This document shows, in pieces, positions 4,239 to 11,415 of a DNA stretch of 13,963 bases. Positions within the stretch are counted from its first letter, which is position 1; the number at the start of each line of letters is the position of its first letter. The position numbers and the translations under genes were made by a program. The notes beneath the pieces were generated by a model. The model worked only from the letters and a program-made list of their open reading frames with translations. It did no database searches and was not told the origin of the DNA. The stretch is from JAYEJB01 sp034716415 (GTDB taxonomy: Bacteria; Patescibacteriota; Patescibacteriia; SG8-24): assembly GCA_034716415.1 (NCBI GenBank), contig JAYEJB010000037.1, positions 1-13,963 on the forward strand, in the 5' to 3' direction.

Positions 4239-6206
4239 ATGGGGAAGTCGAAACTCATCTCAAAAGAAATACCCAGGGCTTTCGGTACGGTGGTACTGAT
4301 GCTCCTGTTGTGGTGGGCGATGATCCTGTTCGGCGGTGCACTCACTTCGCGCGCCCAGACGACGGTCACTATCCTGTCCGGCCCCTCGGTCAGTTCTATC
4401 ACGGAGACGACCGCGGTCGTGACCTGGTCGACTTCAGCTGCAAGTACGACCGTCGTCCATTTTGGTACGACCACGGATATGGGGCAGGTCTTCAGGAAGA
4501 TAGTGCCGATCGAAGAGACGGAAATCATGGAGATTTCCCATTCCATGACGCTGTGGAGTCTTGAGTCCGGGACTACCTATTACTATAAAGTGCGATCGGT
4601 GACGGCAGAAGGCGGTACCGTGGAATCGATGCAGTATTCGTTCACGACGGCATCCGCCATACCGGATTGCACCGAAGACCTATGGGCTTGCGGCGAGTGG
4701 GGCGAGTGCATGTCGAGCGGTGTTCAGGTGAGATCGTGCGAGTTGGAGTCCGACTGTCCGTTGGTGGATACGCCCAAACCGGATGAGGAGCGGATGTGTG
4801 ATTATGTCTCACCTGAAGAGGGTGCCGAGGAGGAAGAAGAGCCGCCCCAGGAAGAGCCATCCCAAGAAGAGCCGCACCAGGAAGAGCCGGAACCCGAACC
4901 TGAGCCAGTAATCGCTTCGCCGACCGAGCCGCCACCGACTGAAGAGCCTGCTGTCGAGGAAGAGGAAGAGCCAGTCGTCGAAGAGGAAGAGGAAGAGCCG
5001 ATCGTTGAAGATGAGCCTGTTGAGGAAGACATCGACGACAGTGCGAAGGAGAAGGCCGAGGAGCGTGGTCGTCTGTTCAGTGCAGCGCTGAAGGAGAAGG
5101 CTTCGGAGGAGCAGGTCAGTGATAGCATGAAACAAGAGTGTGGTTCGTTCGGTGTACCGCAGGAGATGTGTTATGAGTGGGCCTCGGTGAAGTTGAGTGA
5201 CAAGAGCTGTGAGGAGGCGGGCATCATGACCGCCGAGGGCTGTGAAGAATATCTGGCCGAACAGGAAGACGGCGTGTTTCCGGGGTGTGTCGGTCTGACT
5301 GATGCCGAGTGTGAGACCGTCAAGGAAAAGGCATTGGCCGGGTACATGTCCGAGGAGGAGAGGGTCGTGGCGGAAGAGGTGCTCGATGAAGCCGTGGCTG
5401 CGGACACGATGTTGGCGATTCCGGATTTCACGCCGTTGCGTGAAGAGAGGACCGGTGGCATGCGCTGGCGCGAGTCGGCGGCGGAAGAGGGTGCGGAGAC
5501 ATCGTCATTTGTCATCAATCTGGACACGGACGGTGACGGCCTGCCCGACCAGCTGGAGGATATCTACGGTTCCGATCCGAACGAGGCCGATTCTGACGGC
5601 GACGGCACGATCGATTCTGAAGAGGTCGCCGCGGGCGATGATCCGGCGAGCGAGGGTGAATTGGAACGTGACCTGACCCCGACCGAGCGGGCGCTCGCCG
5701 AGGGCAGGCCGATCGGACAGCCGCGCGGCGCCGGAGAGGAAGACGAGGAATTCGTGATCGGAGCGATAGCACCCGACGGTGAGTCCGACGCGGAGGACGG
5801 CATAGTCCTTAGTGGCACATGCGAGAGGGACTCCATCTGTCTGATCTACGTCTATACTTACGTGCCGATGGTGTACGTGGCGTCGACTGATGACGTCGGT
5901 AACTTCACGGTGAGCCTCGGCGACCACATCATGGACGGTGACCATACGGTCTACGTCGCGCTGACCGACGATACCGGAAAGGTGACCAGGAAGAGTTCGC
6001 CGCTGTCGTTGTTCGTCCGTGAAGCCGTCGCTGTCACTGAAGACGATTTCCTGAATCCGTTCGCGATCCAGGAAGAGGCTCTGCCCATGGAAGAGCCGGT
6101 CGAGCGGTACCTGCGCGGTTATGTCGTCGCGGCGCTGGTGCTGGTGCTATTGGCATTTCTGTTGATGTGGCTCACACTGTCCAAAAAGAGGGAAGTGGGG
6201 GAGTGA
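4239..6206 (+). CDS. Mosaic surface-anchored protein
   Basis: A 655-residue protein exposed outside the cell. In order: a signal anchor (about 15-38); a fibronectin-III-like domain (about 41-137, with TTAVVTWST and GTTYYYKVRSV, as in the N-terminal domain of purple acid phosphatases); a thrombospondin type 1-like motif (about 148-187, WACGEWGEC and RSC); an acidic Glu/Pro-rich stalk (about 190-270); a Cys-containing helical region (about 285-375); calcium-binding thrombospondin type 3-like loops (428-465, DTDGDGLPDQ and DSDGDGTID); an Ig-like domain (about 510-594); and a C-terminal membrane segment (628-648) followed by KKRE. The ATG at 4239 was chosen because the signal begins there; the ribosome site is weak. 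It likely acts in adhesion or as cell-surface structure; no catalytic domain is visible. Confidence 0.85.
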   Translation: MGKSKLISKEIPRAFGTVVLMLLLWWAMILFGGALTSRAQTTVTILSGPSVSSITETTAVVTWSTSAASTTVVHFGTTTDMGQVFRKIVPIEETEIMEISHSMTLWSLESGTTYYYKVRSVTAEGGTVESMQYSFTTASAIPDCTEDLWACGEWGECMSSGVQVRSCELESDCPLVDTPKPDEERMCDYVSPEEGAEEEEEPPQEEPSQEEPHQEEPEPEPEPVIASPTEPPPTEEPAVEEEEEPVVEEEEEEPIVEDEPVEEDIDDSAKEKAEERGRLFSAALKEKASEEQVSDSMKQECGSFGVPQEMCYEWASVKLSDKSCEEAGIMTAEGCEEYLAEQEDGVFPGCVGLTDAECETVKEKALAGYMSEEERVVAEEVLDEAVAADTMLAIPDFTPLREERTGGMRWRESAAEEGAETSSFVINLDTDGDGLPDQLEDIYGSDPNEADSDGDGTIDSEEVAAGDDPASEGELERDLTPTERALAEGRPIGQPRGAGEEDEEFVIGAIAPDGESDAEDGIVLSGTCERDSICLIYVYTYVPMVYVASTDDVGNFTVSLGDHIMDGDHTVYVALTDDTGKVTRKSSPLSLFVREAVAVTEDDFLNPFAIQEEALPMEEPVERYLRGYVVAALVLVLLAFLLMWLTLSKKREVGE

Positions 6207-6213
6207 TTGGAGT

Positions 6214-6257
6214 TGGAGAAGGAGCAGAAGCGGGAGAAGGGGCAGAGGGGGCAGAAG
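6214..6257 (+). repeat. Purine-rich dispersed repeat, copy 2
   Basis: Begins 8 bases after the stop codon of the surface-protein gene and repeats the modules GGAGAAGGAGCAGAAG and CGGGAGAAGGGGCAG seen at 1276-1318. Confidence 0.7.
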
Positions 6258-6271
6258 ATGTAGCGGCAGGA

Positions 6272-6316
6272 TTTACCCTTGTTTTCCACGGGTGCGCCAC
6301 GAAAAGCGAGGGTAAA
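6272..6316. repeat. Imperfect hairpin
   Basis: TTTACCCT (6272-6279) pairs with AGGGTAAA (6309-6316), and inside it TTTTC (6282-6286) pairs with GAAAA (6301-6305). It has no T tract of its own on the plus strand. It may protect the 3' end of the surface-protein mRNA. Confidence 0.5.
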
Positions 6317-6351
6317 CCCTACCTCTACGATCGCAAAAGATTAAACAACCC

Positions 6352-6376
6352 AAAAAGGGGCGCAAGCCCCTTTTTT
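6352..6376. terminator. Bidirectional terminator between converging genes
   Basis: AAAAAGGGGC (6352-6361) pairs perfectly with GCCCCTTTTT (6366-6375) around GCAA. T tracts on both strands allow it to end the surface-protein transcript and the minus-strand zinc operon. Confidence 0.85.
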
Positions 6377-6384
6377 GCGTTTTC

Positions 6385-6427
6385 TTCTCCCGCTTCTGCC
6401 CCTTCTCCCGCTTTTCCCGCTCCTCAC
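6385..6427 (-). repeat. Purine-rich dispersed repeat, copy 3 (inverted)
   Basis: The reverse strand of this pyrimidine-rich run carries GAGGAGCGGG, GGGGCAGAAG and CGGGAGAAG in the same order as copy 1. It ends 2 bases before the stop codon of the nuclease-like gene. Confidence 0.7.
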
Positions 6428-6428
6428 T

Positions 6429-7262
6429 TCAACCCATCCCCGCCACCTCCTTACACTGTTCGATGATGTTCGCAATCCGCTGTCGCGGCATTCCGGTCCG
6501 GCCCGACAGTCGTCCGGGACTCTTAGTCGCCACCTCCCGGCAGAGCATCAGTCCGATATCGCTGAATTTGTCGAGCTCCCATTGCTGCAGTCCGTCCAGC
6601 ACGGTTATCGGATAGAGGGACGCATGGTCCACCAATGTCGCCAGGGAATGCTGTTTCGTACTCCAGCCGACGAGGTCGATCCCTTTACACAGCCCGAACT
6701 GTAGCGACCGGTCACTGAACGCACCGTTTGTCACGATCCAGACCTCGTCCAGATGAGGGCAGGACTTGTTCTTGCGGCTTCCGTCGCACAGGTCGACGAA
6801 TCTTGCCCAGGTCGCCATCGTGTCCTTCAGTTTGACCTTGTCGCCGAAGCGGTTGCGGAATTTCGCTTCGATCATCATCCGGCGTCCGTCCTTCTCGGCG
6901 ATCACGTCGATCTCGTGGTTGACGCACAGTCCGACCAGGTCTTTTTGGGGCACATGCGCCTTGTATTCGTACGCATTCAGGATCGAGGAGACATATTTTT
7001 CGAATTTGAATCCAGCCGGTCCGAGCTTGATGAGCGCGTTCCGGAGATTGTATCTCTGTGCAAGGTGTCGGCTCTCACGCCGCAGTTCACGGCGTACGAT
7101 GGCGAACAGGCGCTTGGTCGCCATGTCACGCGTGACGCGTTTTGAGACACGTTTGATCACGCGGTCCACCAGTTTCGCGTCCGCACCGGTTCGCAGCAAC
7201 GTCTTGCGGATCTTGGTCGGATCGTATTCGACTCTTTCACCAGTCGACTTGATTATTTTCAT
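6429..7262 (-). CDS. ATP-cone plus PD-(D/E)XK nuclease-like protein
   Basis: A 277-residue protein in two parts. Residues 1-95 match an ATP-cone, the nucleotide-sensing domain of ribonucleotide reductases and NrdR (IIKSTGERVEYDPTKI, then basic helices). Residues about 110-195 look like a restriction-endonuclease fold: HEIDVIAEKDG (116-126, Asp119), MIEAKFRN (130-137, Glu132 and Lys134), then VWIVTNGAFSDRS (174-186), as in Mrr-like nucleases. The C-terminal part (about 205-277) is helical and unassigned. The ATG at 7262 was chosen because the ATP-cone begins there; the frame stays open far upstream only as a shadow of the permease gene. It starts 11 bases after the permease stop, so it is probably the last operon gene. 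A nucleotide-gated DNA nuclease is the inferred role. Confidence 0.75.
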   Translation of the reverse strand: MKIIKSTGERVEYDPTKIRKTLLRTGADAKLVDRVIKRVSKRVTRDMATKRLFAIVRRELRRESRHLAQRYNLRNALIKLGPAGFKFEKYVSSILNAYEYKAHVPQKDLVGLCVNHEIDVIAEKDGRRMMIEAKFRNRFGDKVKLKDTMATWARFVDLCDGSRKNKSCPHLDEVWIVTNGAFSDRSLQFGLCKGIDLVGWSTKQHSLATLVDHASLYPITVLDGLQQWELDKFSDIGLMLCREVATKSPGRLSGRTGMPRQRIANIIEQCKEVAGMG

Positions 7263-7273
7263 GTCAGTCGGAT

Positions 7274-8083
7274 TCAGGCCGTTCTTTTTCTCACTATCGC
7301 GGCAAGCGTGAACATCGCGGTGCCGATGAGTATCACCGTGGCGCCGGACGGCAGGTCGTACAGATATGATATCGCCAATCCGGACATGACCATGATCTCG
7401 CCCAGCACCAGCGACATGATGATGTGCACCCTGAGCGTCGATGTCAGCAGTCGGCTTGTCGCGGGCGGGATGATGAGCAGTGCCGAGACGAGGATGATGC
7501 CGAGTATCTTTACGCCGAGCACGGTCGCCATCGCGAGCGCGACATACAGGACGATGGTTTGCAGTTTCACCGGCACGCCGGCGATGGCGGCCTGATCCTC
7601 GGACAGCGACATGAACGTCAACTGTCTGAAAGACAATGCCAGCCATAGCAGGATCGCCGCCCCTAAGGAGGCGATGAGGATGAGGTCGATGGTGCGTATC
7701 GCCAGGATGCTGCCGAACAGGAACGATACCAGTTCTGGCTGGTAGCCCTTGGTGAAACTCATCAGGATGACGCCAAGCGCCATACTTACGGTGAAGGAGA
7801 TGCCGATAAGGGTATCCGAGGGCAGGCGCGTGTTCTTTTCGAGCCACCAGATGAGAAGCGCTATGATTACGGCCCAGACCAGCGCGACCGGCAGGGGAGA
7901 GAGTCCGGCCAGCATGGCGATGGAGATGCCTGCCAAGGACGAATGGGCGATACCATCGCCGAAGAACGCCATCTTGCGCACCGTGACGAATATTCCCAAA
8001 GACGCCAGCAGCAATGCCAATATCACGCCCGCCATGAAGGCGCGTTGCATGAACGTGTAGGAGATCATTTCGAGCAGTTCCAT
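7274..8083 (-). CDS. znuB: Zinc/manganese ABC transporter permease
   Basis: A 269-residue ABC-3 family (ZnuB/MntB) permease that forms the membrane channel of a divalent-metal importer. At least eight hydrophobic segments are visible. Family motifs are RKMAFFGDGIAHSSLAG (36-52, where the conserved His lies) and GVKILGIILVSALLIIPPATSRLL (about 203-226). The ATG at 8083 lies 3 bases after the ATPase stop codon, so translation is probably coupled; a second ATG five codons in is the alternative start. Zinc rather than manganese is preferred because of the neighbouring His-rich binding protein and Zur-like regulator. Confidence 0.88.
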   Translation of the reverse strand: MELLEMISYTFMQRAFMAGVILALLLASLGIFVTVRKMAFFGDGIAHSSLAGISIAMLAGLSPLPVALVWAVIIALLIWWLEKNTRLPSDTLIGISFTVSMALGVILMSFTKGYQPELVSFLFGSILAIRTIDLILIASLGAAILLWLALSFRQLTFMSLSEDQAAIAGVPVKLQTIVLYVALAMATVLGVKILGIILVSALLIIPPATSRLLTSTLRVHIIMSLVLGEIMVMSGLAISYLYDLPSGATVILIGTAMFTLAAIVRKRTA

Positions 8084-8086
8084 AAG

Positions 8087-8884
8087 CTAGCGGCGTCTGT
8101 GGTTCCGATGCGGTCTCCATTTCCTTACCGGTTCCGCGTTTTCATGCTTGTCATGTCCGTAGAATCTGGTGCGGTATCCGAAAAGTTCGTCGATGGCGCT
8201 TTCGGTAAGCGTCTGATGCGGTGGTCCGGAGCACATCAGCTTCCTGTTGAGGCAGATGACGAAGTCGACGATCTCGGATACGATAGCCAACTCGTGCGAT
8301 ACGAGGACTACGGTCGCGTTATGCTCATCGTTGAGGTGCTCGATGATGTCGTAGAACGCGCGTTCGCCGACGATATCGATTCCGCTGGACGGTTCGTCGA
8401 GTATCAAGAGCATCGGGTCGTTCAGTATCGCCTGTGCGATGAGCACTCGCTGTAGTTGCCCGCCGGATAGCTTGCCCAATTGCGCCTTGGCGGTGTCCTG
8501 AGGCAGGCCGACCTCCATCAGCTTTTCCACTATCACGGTTTTCGGATTGTGCTTGTGCCGCGCCAGATCCAGGAATTCCTCGACCGTGATCGGGAACCGC
8601 AGATCGAACTCCAGCCGTTGAGGGACGTAGCCGATCAGTTTCCTGACGTCGTCGACTGGTTTGCCGAACATTCTGATCGTACCTGATTCGACCGGAATGA
8701 GTCCCAGCACGGCCTTAAGAAGCGTGGTCTTTCCCGATCCGTTCGGTCCGATGATCGCTGTGATCGAGCCGGTCTTCACTTCCGTAGTGACATCGTCTAT
8801 GGCGACGTTGTCTCCGTATACGACCGTACAGCCCTCAATCGAGATAGCCGGCGGTCTATTGGTTTTCGGCGATGGTCCTGGCAT
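8087..8884 (-). CDS. znuC: Zinc ABC transporter ATP-binding protein
   Basis: A 265-residue ABC ATPase that drives the metal importer from the cytoplasmic face. Motifs are Walker A GPNGSGKT (46-53), Q-loop Gln89, signature LSGGQLQRV (139-147), Walker B LLILDEP (159-165) and switch His197. The C-terminal tail (about 240-265) is basic and has four His, perhaps a metal-sensing or merely variable tail. The ATG at 8884 overlaps the end of the binding-protein gene by 29 bases, typical of a tight operon. The first 14 residues are poorly conserved in character, so a later start is possible. Confidence 0.9.
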   Translation of the reverse strand: MPGPSPKTNRPPAISIEGCTVVYGDNVAIDDVTTEVKTGSITAIIGPNGSGKTTLLKAVLGLIPVESGTIRMFGKPVDDVRKLIGYVPQRLEFDLRFPITVEEFLDLARHKHNPKTVIVEKLMEVGLPQDTAKAQLGKLSGGQLQRVLIAQAILNDPMLLILDEPSSGIDIVGERAFYDIIEHLNDEHNATVVLVSHELAIVSEIVDFVICLNRKLMCSGPPHQTLTESAIDELFGYRTRFYGHDKHENAEPVRKWRPHRNHRRR

Positions 8885-9815
8885 TGTAGAGCATCATTTC
8901 TATATAGTTTTCGCGTCCCTCGGTTCCGCCCAGTGGATCCAATGTCGCGATGTCGAGTCCGTGGTCGAGCGCGAATGCCTCAAGCGACTGCGTTGAGAGC
9001 TGTGGTTCGGAGTAGATCGTCTTCAAGGCCGCGTGCTTCACGGTATGTTCCAGTTCAGCCAGGTACTGTGGCGTCGGTTCCTGACCGGGCGACGGTTCGA
9101 AAGTCGCCGCGATCTCCAGATCGTACTCTTCAGCGAAATAATACCACGCGCCATGCAGGGTTACCATTTTGCGGGTTTCGATGTCCTCAAGCATCTGCCT
9201 GATCTGATGGTCGGCGTCGCGTAGCCTGCCGAGCAGACTGTTATGGCGCGCTGTTATCTCGTCCCTGTATTCCGGGAAATTTGCCGTCAGCTCGACGGTT
9301 ATCGTGGCTGTCATGGCGATGGCGTTTTTCATGGAGAGCCAGTAGTGCGGATCCGTGCCGCCGTGATGGTGGTGATGACCGAGATCGTCTCCTTCTTCGT
9401 GCGCGTGCTCATGGTGCGTGTGCTCATGCGTCCCTTGCTCGGAGTATTCGCGCAATTCCAGTCCGGAGTAGCCGTTCACGACAGGCGTATCGCTCGCCGC
9501 GGCGAGGTCGGCGATCCAGTCGTCGCATCCGTGGCCTATCGCGAAAAGGACTTTGGATCGCTCGAGCGACTTGATCGTCGAAGGGTTCGGTTCGAACGTG
9601 TGCGGACTGGAGCCGGGCGGGAGAAGCGCGATGACATCGATATTCTCCGGTGCGATGCTCCTGACGATGTCATAGAGCGGGAAGATGGTCGTCGCGACGG
9701 CTTCGCGTTCTGATTCTGATGGAGCCGCGGGTCTGCCCGCGAGGAACAGTACGGTGATCAGAAGCGCCGCTATCGCACCGAAGAACAGGACTAACCGTTT
9801 GTTGATTAAGGCCAT
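8856..9815 (-). CDS. znuA: Zinc-binding protein of an ABC importer
   Basis: A 319-residue cluster A-I metal-binding protein that captures the metal outside the cell and delivers it to the permease. Residues 7-27 are a membrane segment without a lipobox Cys, so it is either a signal anchor or a cleaved signal peptide rather than a lipoprotein. Likely metal ligands are His72 (SSPHTFEP), His157 (DPHYWLS), His221 (LHGAWYYF) and Asp293 (TLDPLGG). Between them, residues 130-151 form a His/Glu-rich loop, a hallmark of zinc-specific members. It starts 24 bases after the regulator gene on the same strand and overlaps the ATPase gene. Confidence 0.92.
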   Translation of the reverse strand: MALINKRLVLFFGAIAALLITVLFLAGRPAAPSESEREAVATTIFPLYDIVRSIAPENIDVIALLPPGSSPHTFEPNPSTIKSLERSKVLFAIGHGCDDWIADLAAASDTPVVNGYSGLELREYSEQGTHEHTHHEHAHEEGDDLGHHHHHGGTDPHYWLSMKNAIAMTATITVELTANFPEYRDEITARHNSLLGRLRDADHQIRQMLEDIETRKMVTLHGAWYYFAEEYDLEIAATFEPSPGQEPTPQYLAELEHTVKHAALKTIYSEPQLSTQSLEAFALDHGLDIATLDPLGGTEGRENYIEMMLYNARTIAENQ

Positions 9816-9839
9816 ATGGGTGTAGTTATGGTATGATTT

Positions 9840-10217
9840 CTAATGAGTCTTTATCTTACAGGCCGCGCAGACAGTATATATCTCGAGCGCGTGTTCATCG
9901 TTCGTGCCGCCGATCGGGCATGGGATACAGAAAGCGGTGCCGCATCTCTGGCATACTTGGTGCGCGTGGTGTCCCTTGGAAGCGAGTCCGTAGCTCGTTT
10001 CCTTGCCCTGCACCGCTGCCACAGTAAGCAGTCCGTTCTCTGTCAGCGCATTGACGTTCCGATAGACAGTCGACAGATCCATACCCTTGAGATTTTCGTG
10101 GACCTGCGCTACGGTCCAGGCTCTGTCTTTCATGAACAGGGAAAGGATACGCCGTCGGTCAGCGGTATTGCGTAGGCCGTTAGCGGCCAATAGTGATATC
10201 AGTTCAGCGTCTGTCAT
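9840..10217 (-). CDS. zur: Fur-family regulator, probably Zur
   Basis: A 125-residue Fur-family repressor. The N-terminal winged helix includes the recognition helix DLSTVYRNVNALTENGLL (47-64), and the C-terminal dimer part has Cys pairs at 89/92 and 117/120, the structural zinc site, plus another pair at 97/100. GHHAHQ (82-87) supplies likely regulatory metal ligands. It is the first gene of the zinc operon, which points to zinc sensing, though Fur or Mur specificity cannot be excluded by sequence alone. No Shine-Dalgarno precedes the ATG at 10217; the predicted start of transcription is only a few bases ahead, so the mRNA may be leaderless. Confidence 0.88.
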   Translation of the reverse strand: MTDAELISLLAANGLRNTADRRRILSLFMKDRAWTVAQVHENLKGMDLSTVYRNVNALTENGLLTVAAVQGKETSYGLASKGHHAHQVCQRCGTAFCIPCPIGGTNDEHALEIYTVCAACKIKTH

Positions 10218-10226
10218 ATTAAATTC

Positions 10227-10255
10227 ATTGTTGCAAATTGATTTGCATTTGTCAA
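10227..10255 (-). promoter_or_regulatory. Promoter of the zinc operon
   Basis: On the minus strand TTGACA (10255-10250), 17 bases, then AACAAT (10232-10227): a perfect -35 box and a 4-of-6 -10 box. Transcription would start near 10220, about three bases before the regulator ATG. Confidence 0.55.
10232..10247. promoter_or_regulatory. Candidate Zur box (7-2-7 palindrome)
   Basis: TGCAAAT (10232-10238), TG, ATTTGCA (10241-10247): a perfect inverted repeat of the size and AT-rich style of Fur-family operators. It fills the spacer between the -35 and -10 boxes of the zinc operon promoter, where a bound dimer would block RNA polymerase. Binding by the neighbouring Zur-like protein is inferred. Confidence 0.65.
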
Positions 10256-10284
10256 TTGAGAGCTCAAAAGCCTAAAAGCTTAAT
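10256..10284 (+). promoter_or_regulatory. Possible promoter of the mechanosensitive-channel gene
   Basis: TTGAGA (10256-10261), 17 bases, CTTAAT (10279-10284), matching 5 and 4 of 6 consensus bases. It lies back to back with the zinc operon promoter, the two -35 boxes abutting. The transcript would begin inside the left arm of the large hairpin. Confidence 0.3.
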
Positions 10285-10341
10285 AGCTAAAAAGAATATC
10301 TAAATATGCTTTTAAGCTTTTAAGCTGTTAAACTTTTTAGC
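10262..10341. repeat. Large AT-rich inverted repeat
   Basis: Arms 10262-10294 and 10309-10341 are complementary at 27 of 33 positions around a 14-base loop. They are built from AAGCTTAA and AGCTAAAAAG motifs. The outer end of the right arm is only six bases before the channel-gene ATG. It contrasts sharply in base composition with the GC-rich genes beside it, which suggests an inserted repeat or a strong mRNA hairpin. Confidence 0.7.
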
Positions 10342-10347
10342 TCAAGT

Positions 10348-11415
10348 ATGGATCCACTCATCTCATATCTCCAATCAATCCAACTCGGCGTGAACACGGC
10401 GTTCGATTACACCAAGGCACTGCTGCTCTTCGTCGGTCTGAACATCGTCCTGAAGATCATCCAAGTCGTCATCCTGTCGCGCCTGCGCCGTCTGGCGAAG
10501 GTCACGAAGACCGAGTTCGACGACGTGCTGATAGGTATCTTCACCAAGGTCAGGCCGCCGTTCTATGTGCTGGTCTCGCTTTTCTTCGCGATCAAGATGC
10601 TTGAGCTGCCGGAACTCGCCGCCAGCGTCATCAAGATCGCGTTCATCCTGGTCATCGTCTATGAGGTCGTCCGCGGCTTGACCCGTCTGGTCGACTTCTT
10701 CGTGGACAAGTATCTGACCGCGGCGGAGGAGAACGGGAATGATCACGCCAAGACGATGGCCAACGCGGCGCGTCTGGTGCTCAAGATCATCCTGTGGACG
10801 CTCGGTATCTCCCTGGCGTTGTCGAATCTCGGGGTGAACGTGACGTCGTTCGTGGCCAGTCTCGGTATCGGCGGCATCGCCATCGCGCTCGCGCTGCAGA
10901 ACGTGCTGGGTGACATATTCAGTTCGTTCTCCATCTACATCGACAAGCCGTTCAAGGTCGGCGACTTCATCGTCATCGGCGCCGACAAGGGCATGGTCGA
11001 GAAGATCGGTCTCAAGAGCACGCGCATCAGGACATTGCAGGGTGAGATACTGGTCGTGTCGAACAGGGAGCTCACGACCACGCGCATCCAGAACTTCAAA
11101 CAGATGCAACGCCGGCGTTACACCTTCACTCTCGGCGTGACGTACGGGACACCGACCGAGAAGATCGCCGCGATCCCCGGAATGATAAAGGAGATCATCG
11201 AGAGTAAGGAGCTGACCGAGTTCGACCGTTCGCATTTCGTGAGTTACGGCGACAGCAGTCTCAATTTCGAGACGGTCTTCTATGTCGACACCGCGGAGTA
11301 CCCGGTGTTCCTGGACATCATGCAGAAGATAAACCTCGAGATCTACGGGAAGTTCGCCGCGGAAGGGATCGAGTTCGCGTTCCCGACGCAGACGATTCAC
11401 CTCGAGAAGGCATGA
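10348..11415 (+). CDS. MscS-family mechanosensitive channel
   Basis: A 355-residue small-conductance mechanosensitive channel that releases solutes upon osmotic downshock. Membrane segments lie at about 22-44, 70-88, 92-114 and 142-164. The pore helix, residues about 168-197, has the Gly/Ala pattern GIGGIAIALALQNVLGDIFSS, followed by IDKPFKVGDF (198-207) and the beta-rich cytoplasmic domain. The ATG at 10348 has no Shine-Dalgarno; a large hairpin ends just before it. The stop overlaps the next start (ATGA), so the two genes are probably co-transcribed. Confidence 0.9.
   Translation: MDPLISYLQSIQLGVNTAFDYTKALLLFVGLNIVLKIIQVVILSRLRRLAKVTKTEFDDVLIGIFTKVRPPFYVLVSLFFAIKMLELPELAASVIKIAFILVIVYEVVRGLTRLVDFFVDKYLTAAEENGNDHAKTMANAARLVLKIILWTLGISLALSNLGVNVTSFVASLGIGGIAIALALQNVLGDIFSSFSIYIDKPFKVGDFIVIGADKGMVEKIGLKSTRIRTLQGEILVVSNRELTTTRIQNFKQMQRRRYTFTLGVTYGTPTEKIAAIPGMIKEIIESKELTEFDRSHFVSYGDSSLNFETVFYVDTAEYPVFLDIMQKINLEIYGKFAAEGIEFAFPTQTIHLEKA

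Larger units (their letters stand above)
6207..6428. other. Convergent spacer with repeats and terminator
   Basis: There is no gene in these 222 bases between converging genes. They hold two copies of the purine-rich repeat in opposite orientation (6214-6257 and 6385-6427), a long imperfect hairpin (6272-6316) and a two-way terminator (6352-6376). An open frame crossing the area on the plus strand only translates these repeats. Confidence 0.7.

Noticed and set aside
4802..5135. Two overlapping minus-strand frames rich in Ser/Gly or Leu/Phe
   Set aside because: Antisense shadows of the Glu/Pro-rich stalk of the surface protein.
7263..8120. Long upstream extension of the nuclease-like gene
   Set aside because: It is the out-of-frame shadow of the ABC permease, rich in His/Arg; the ATP-cone begins at the ATG at 7262.
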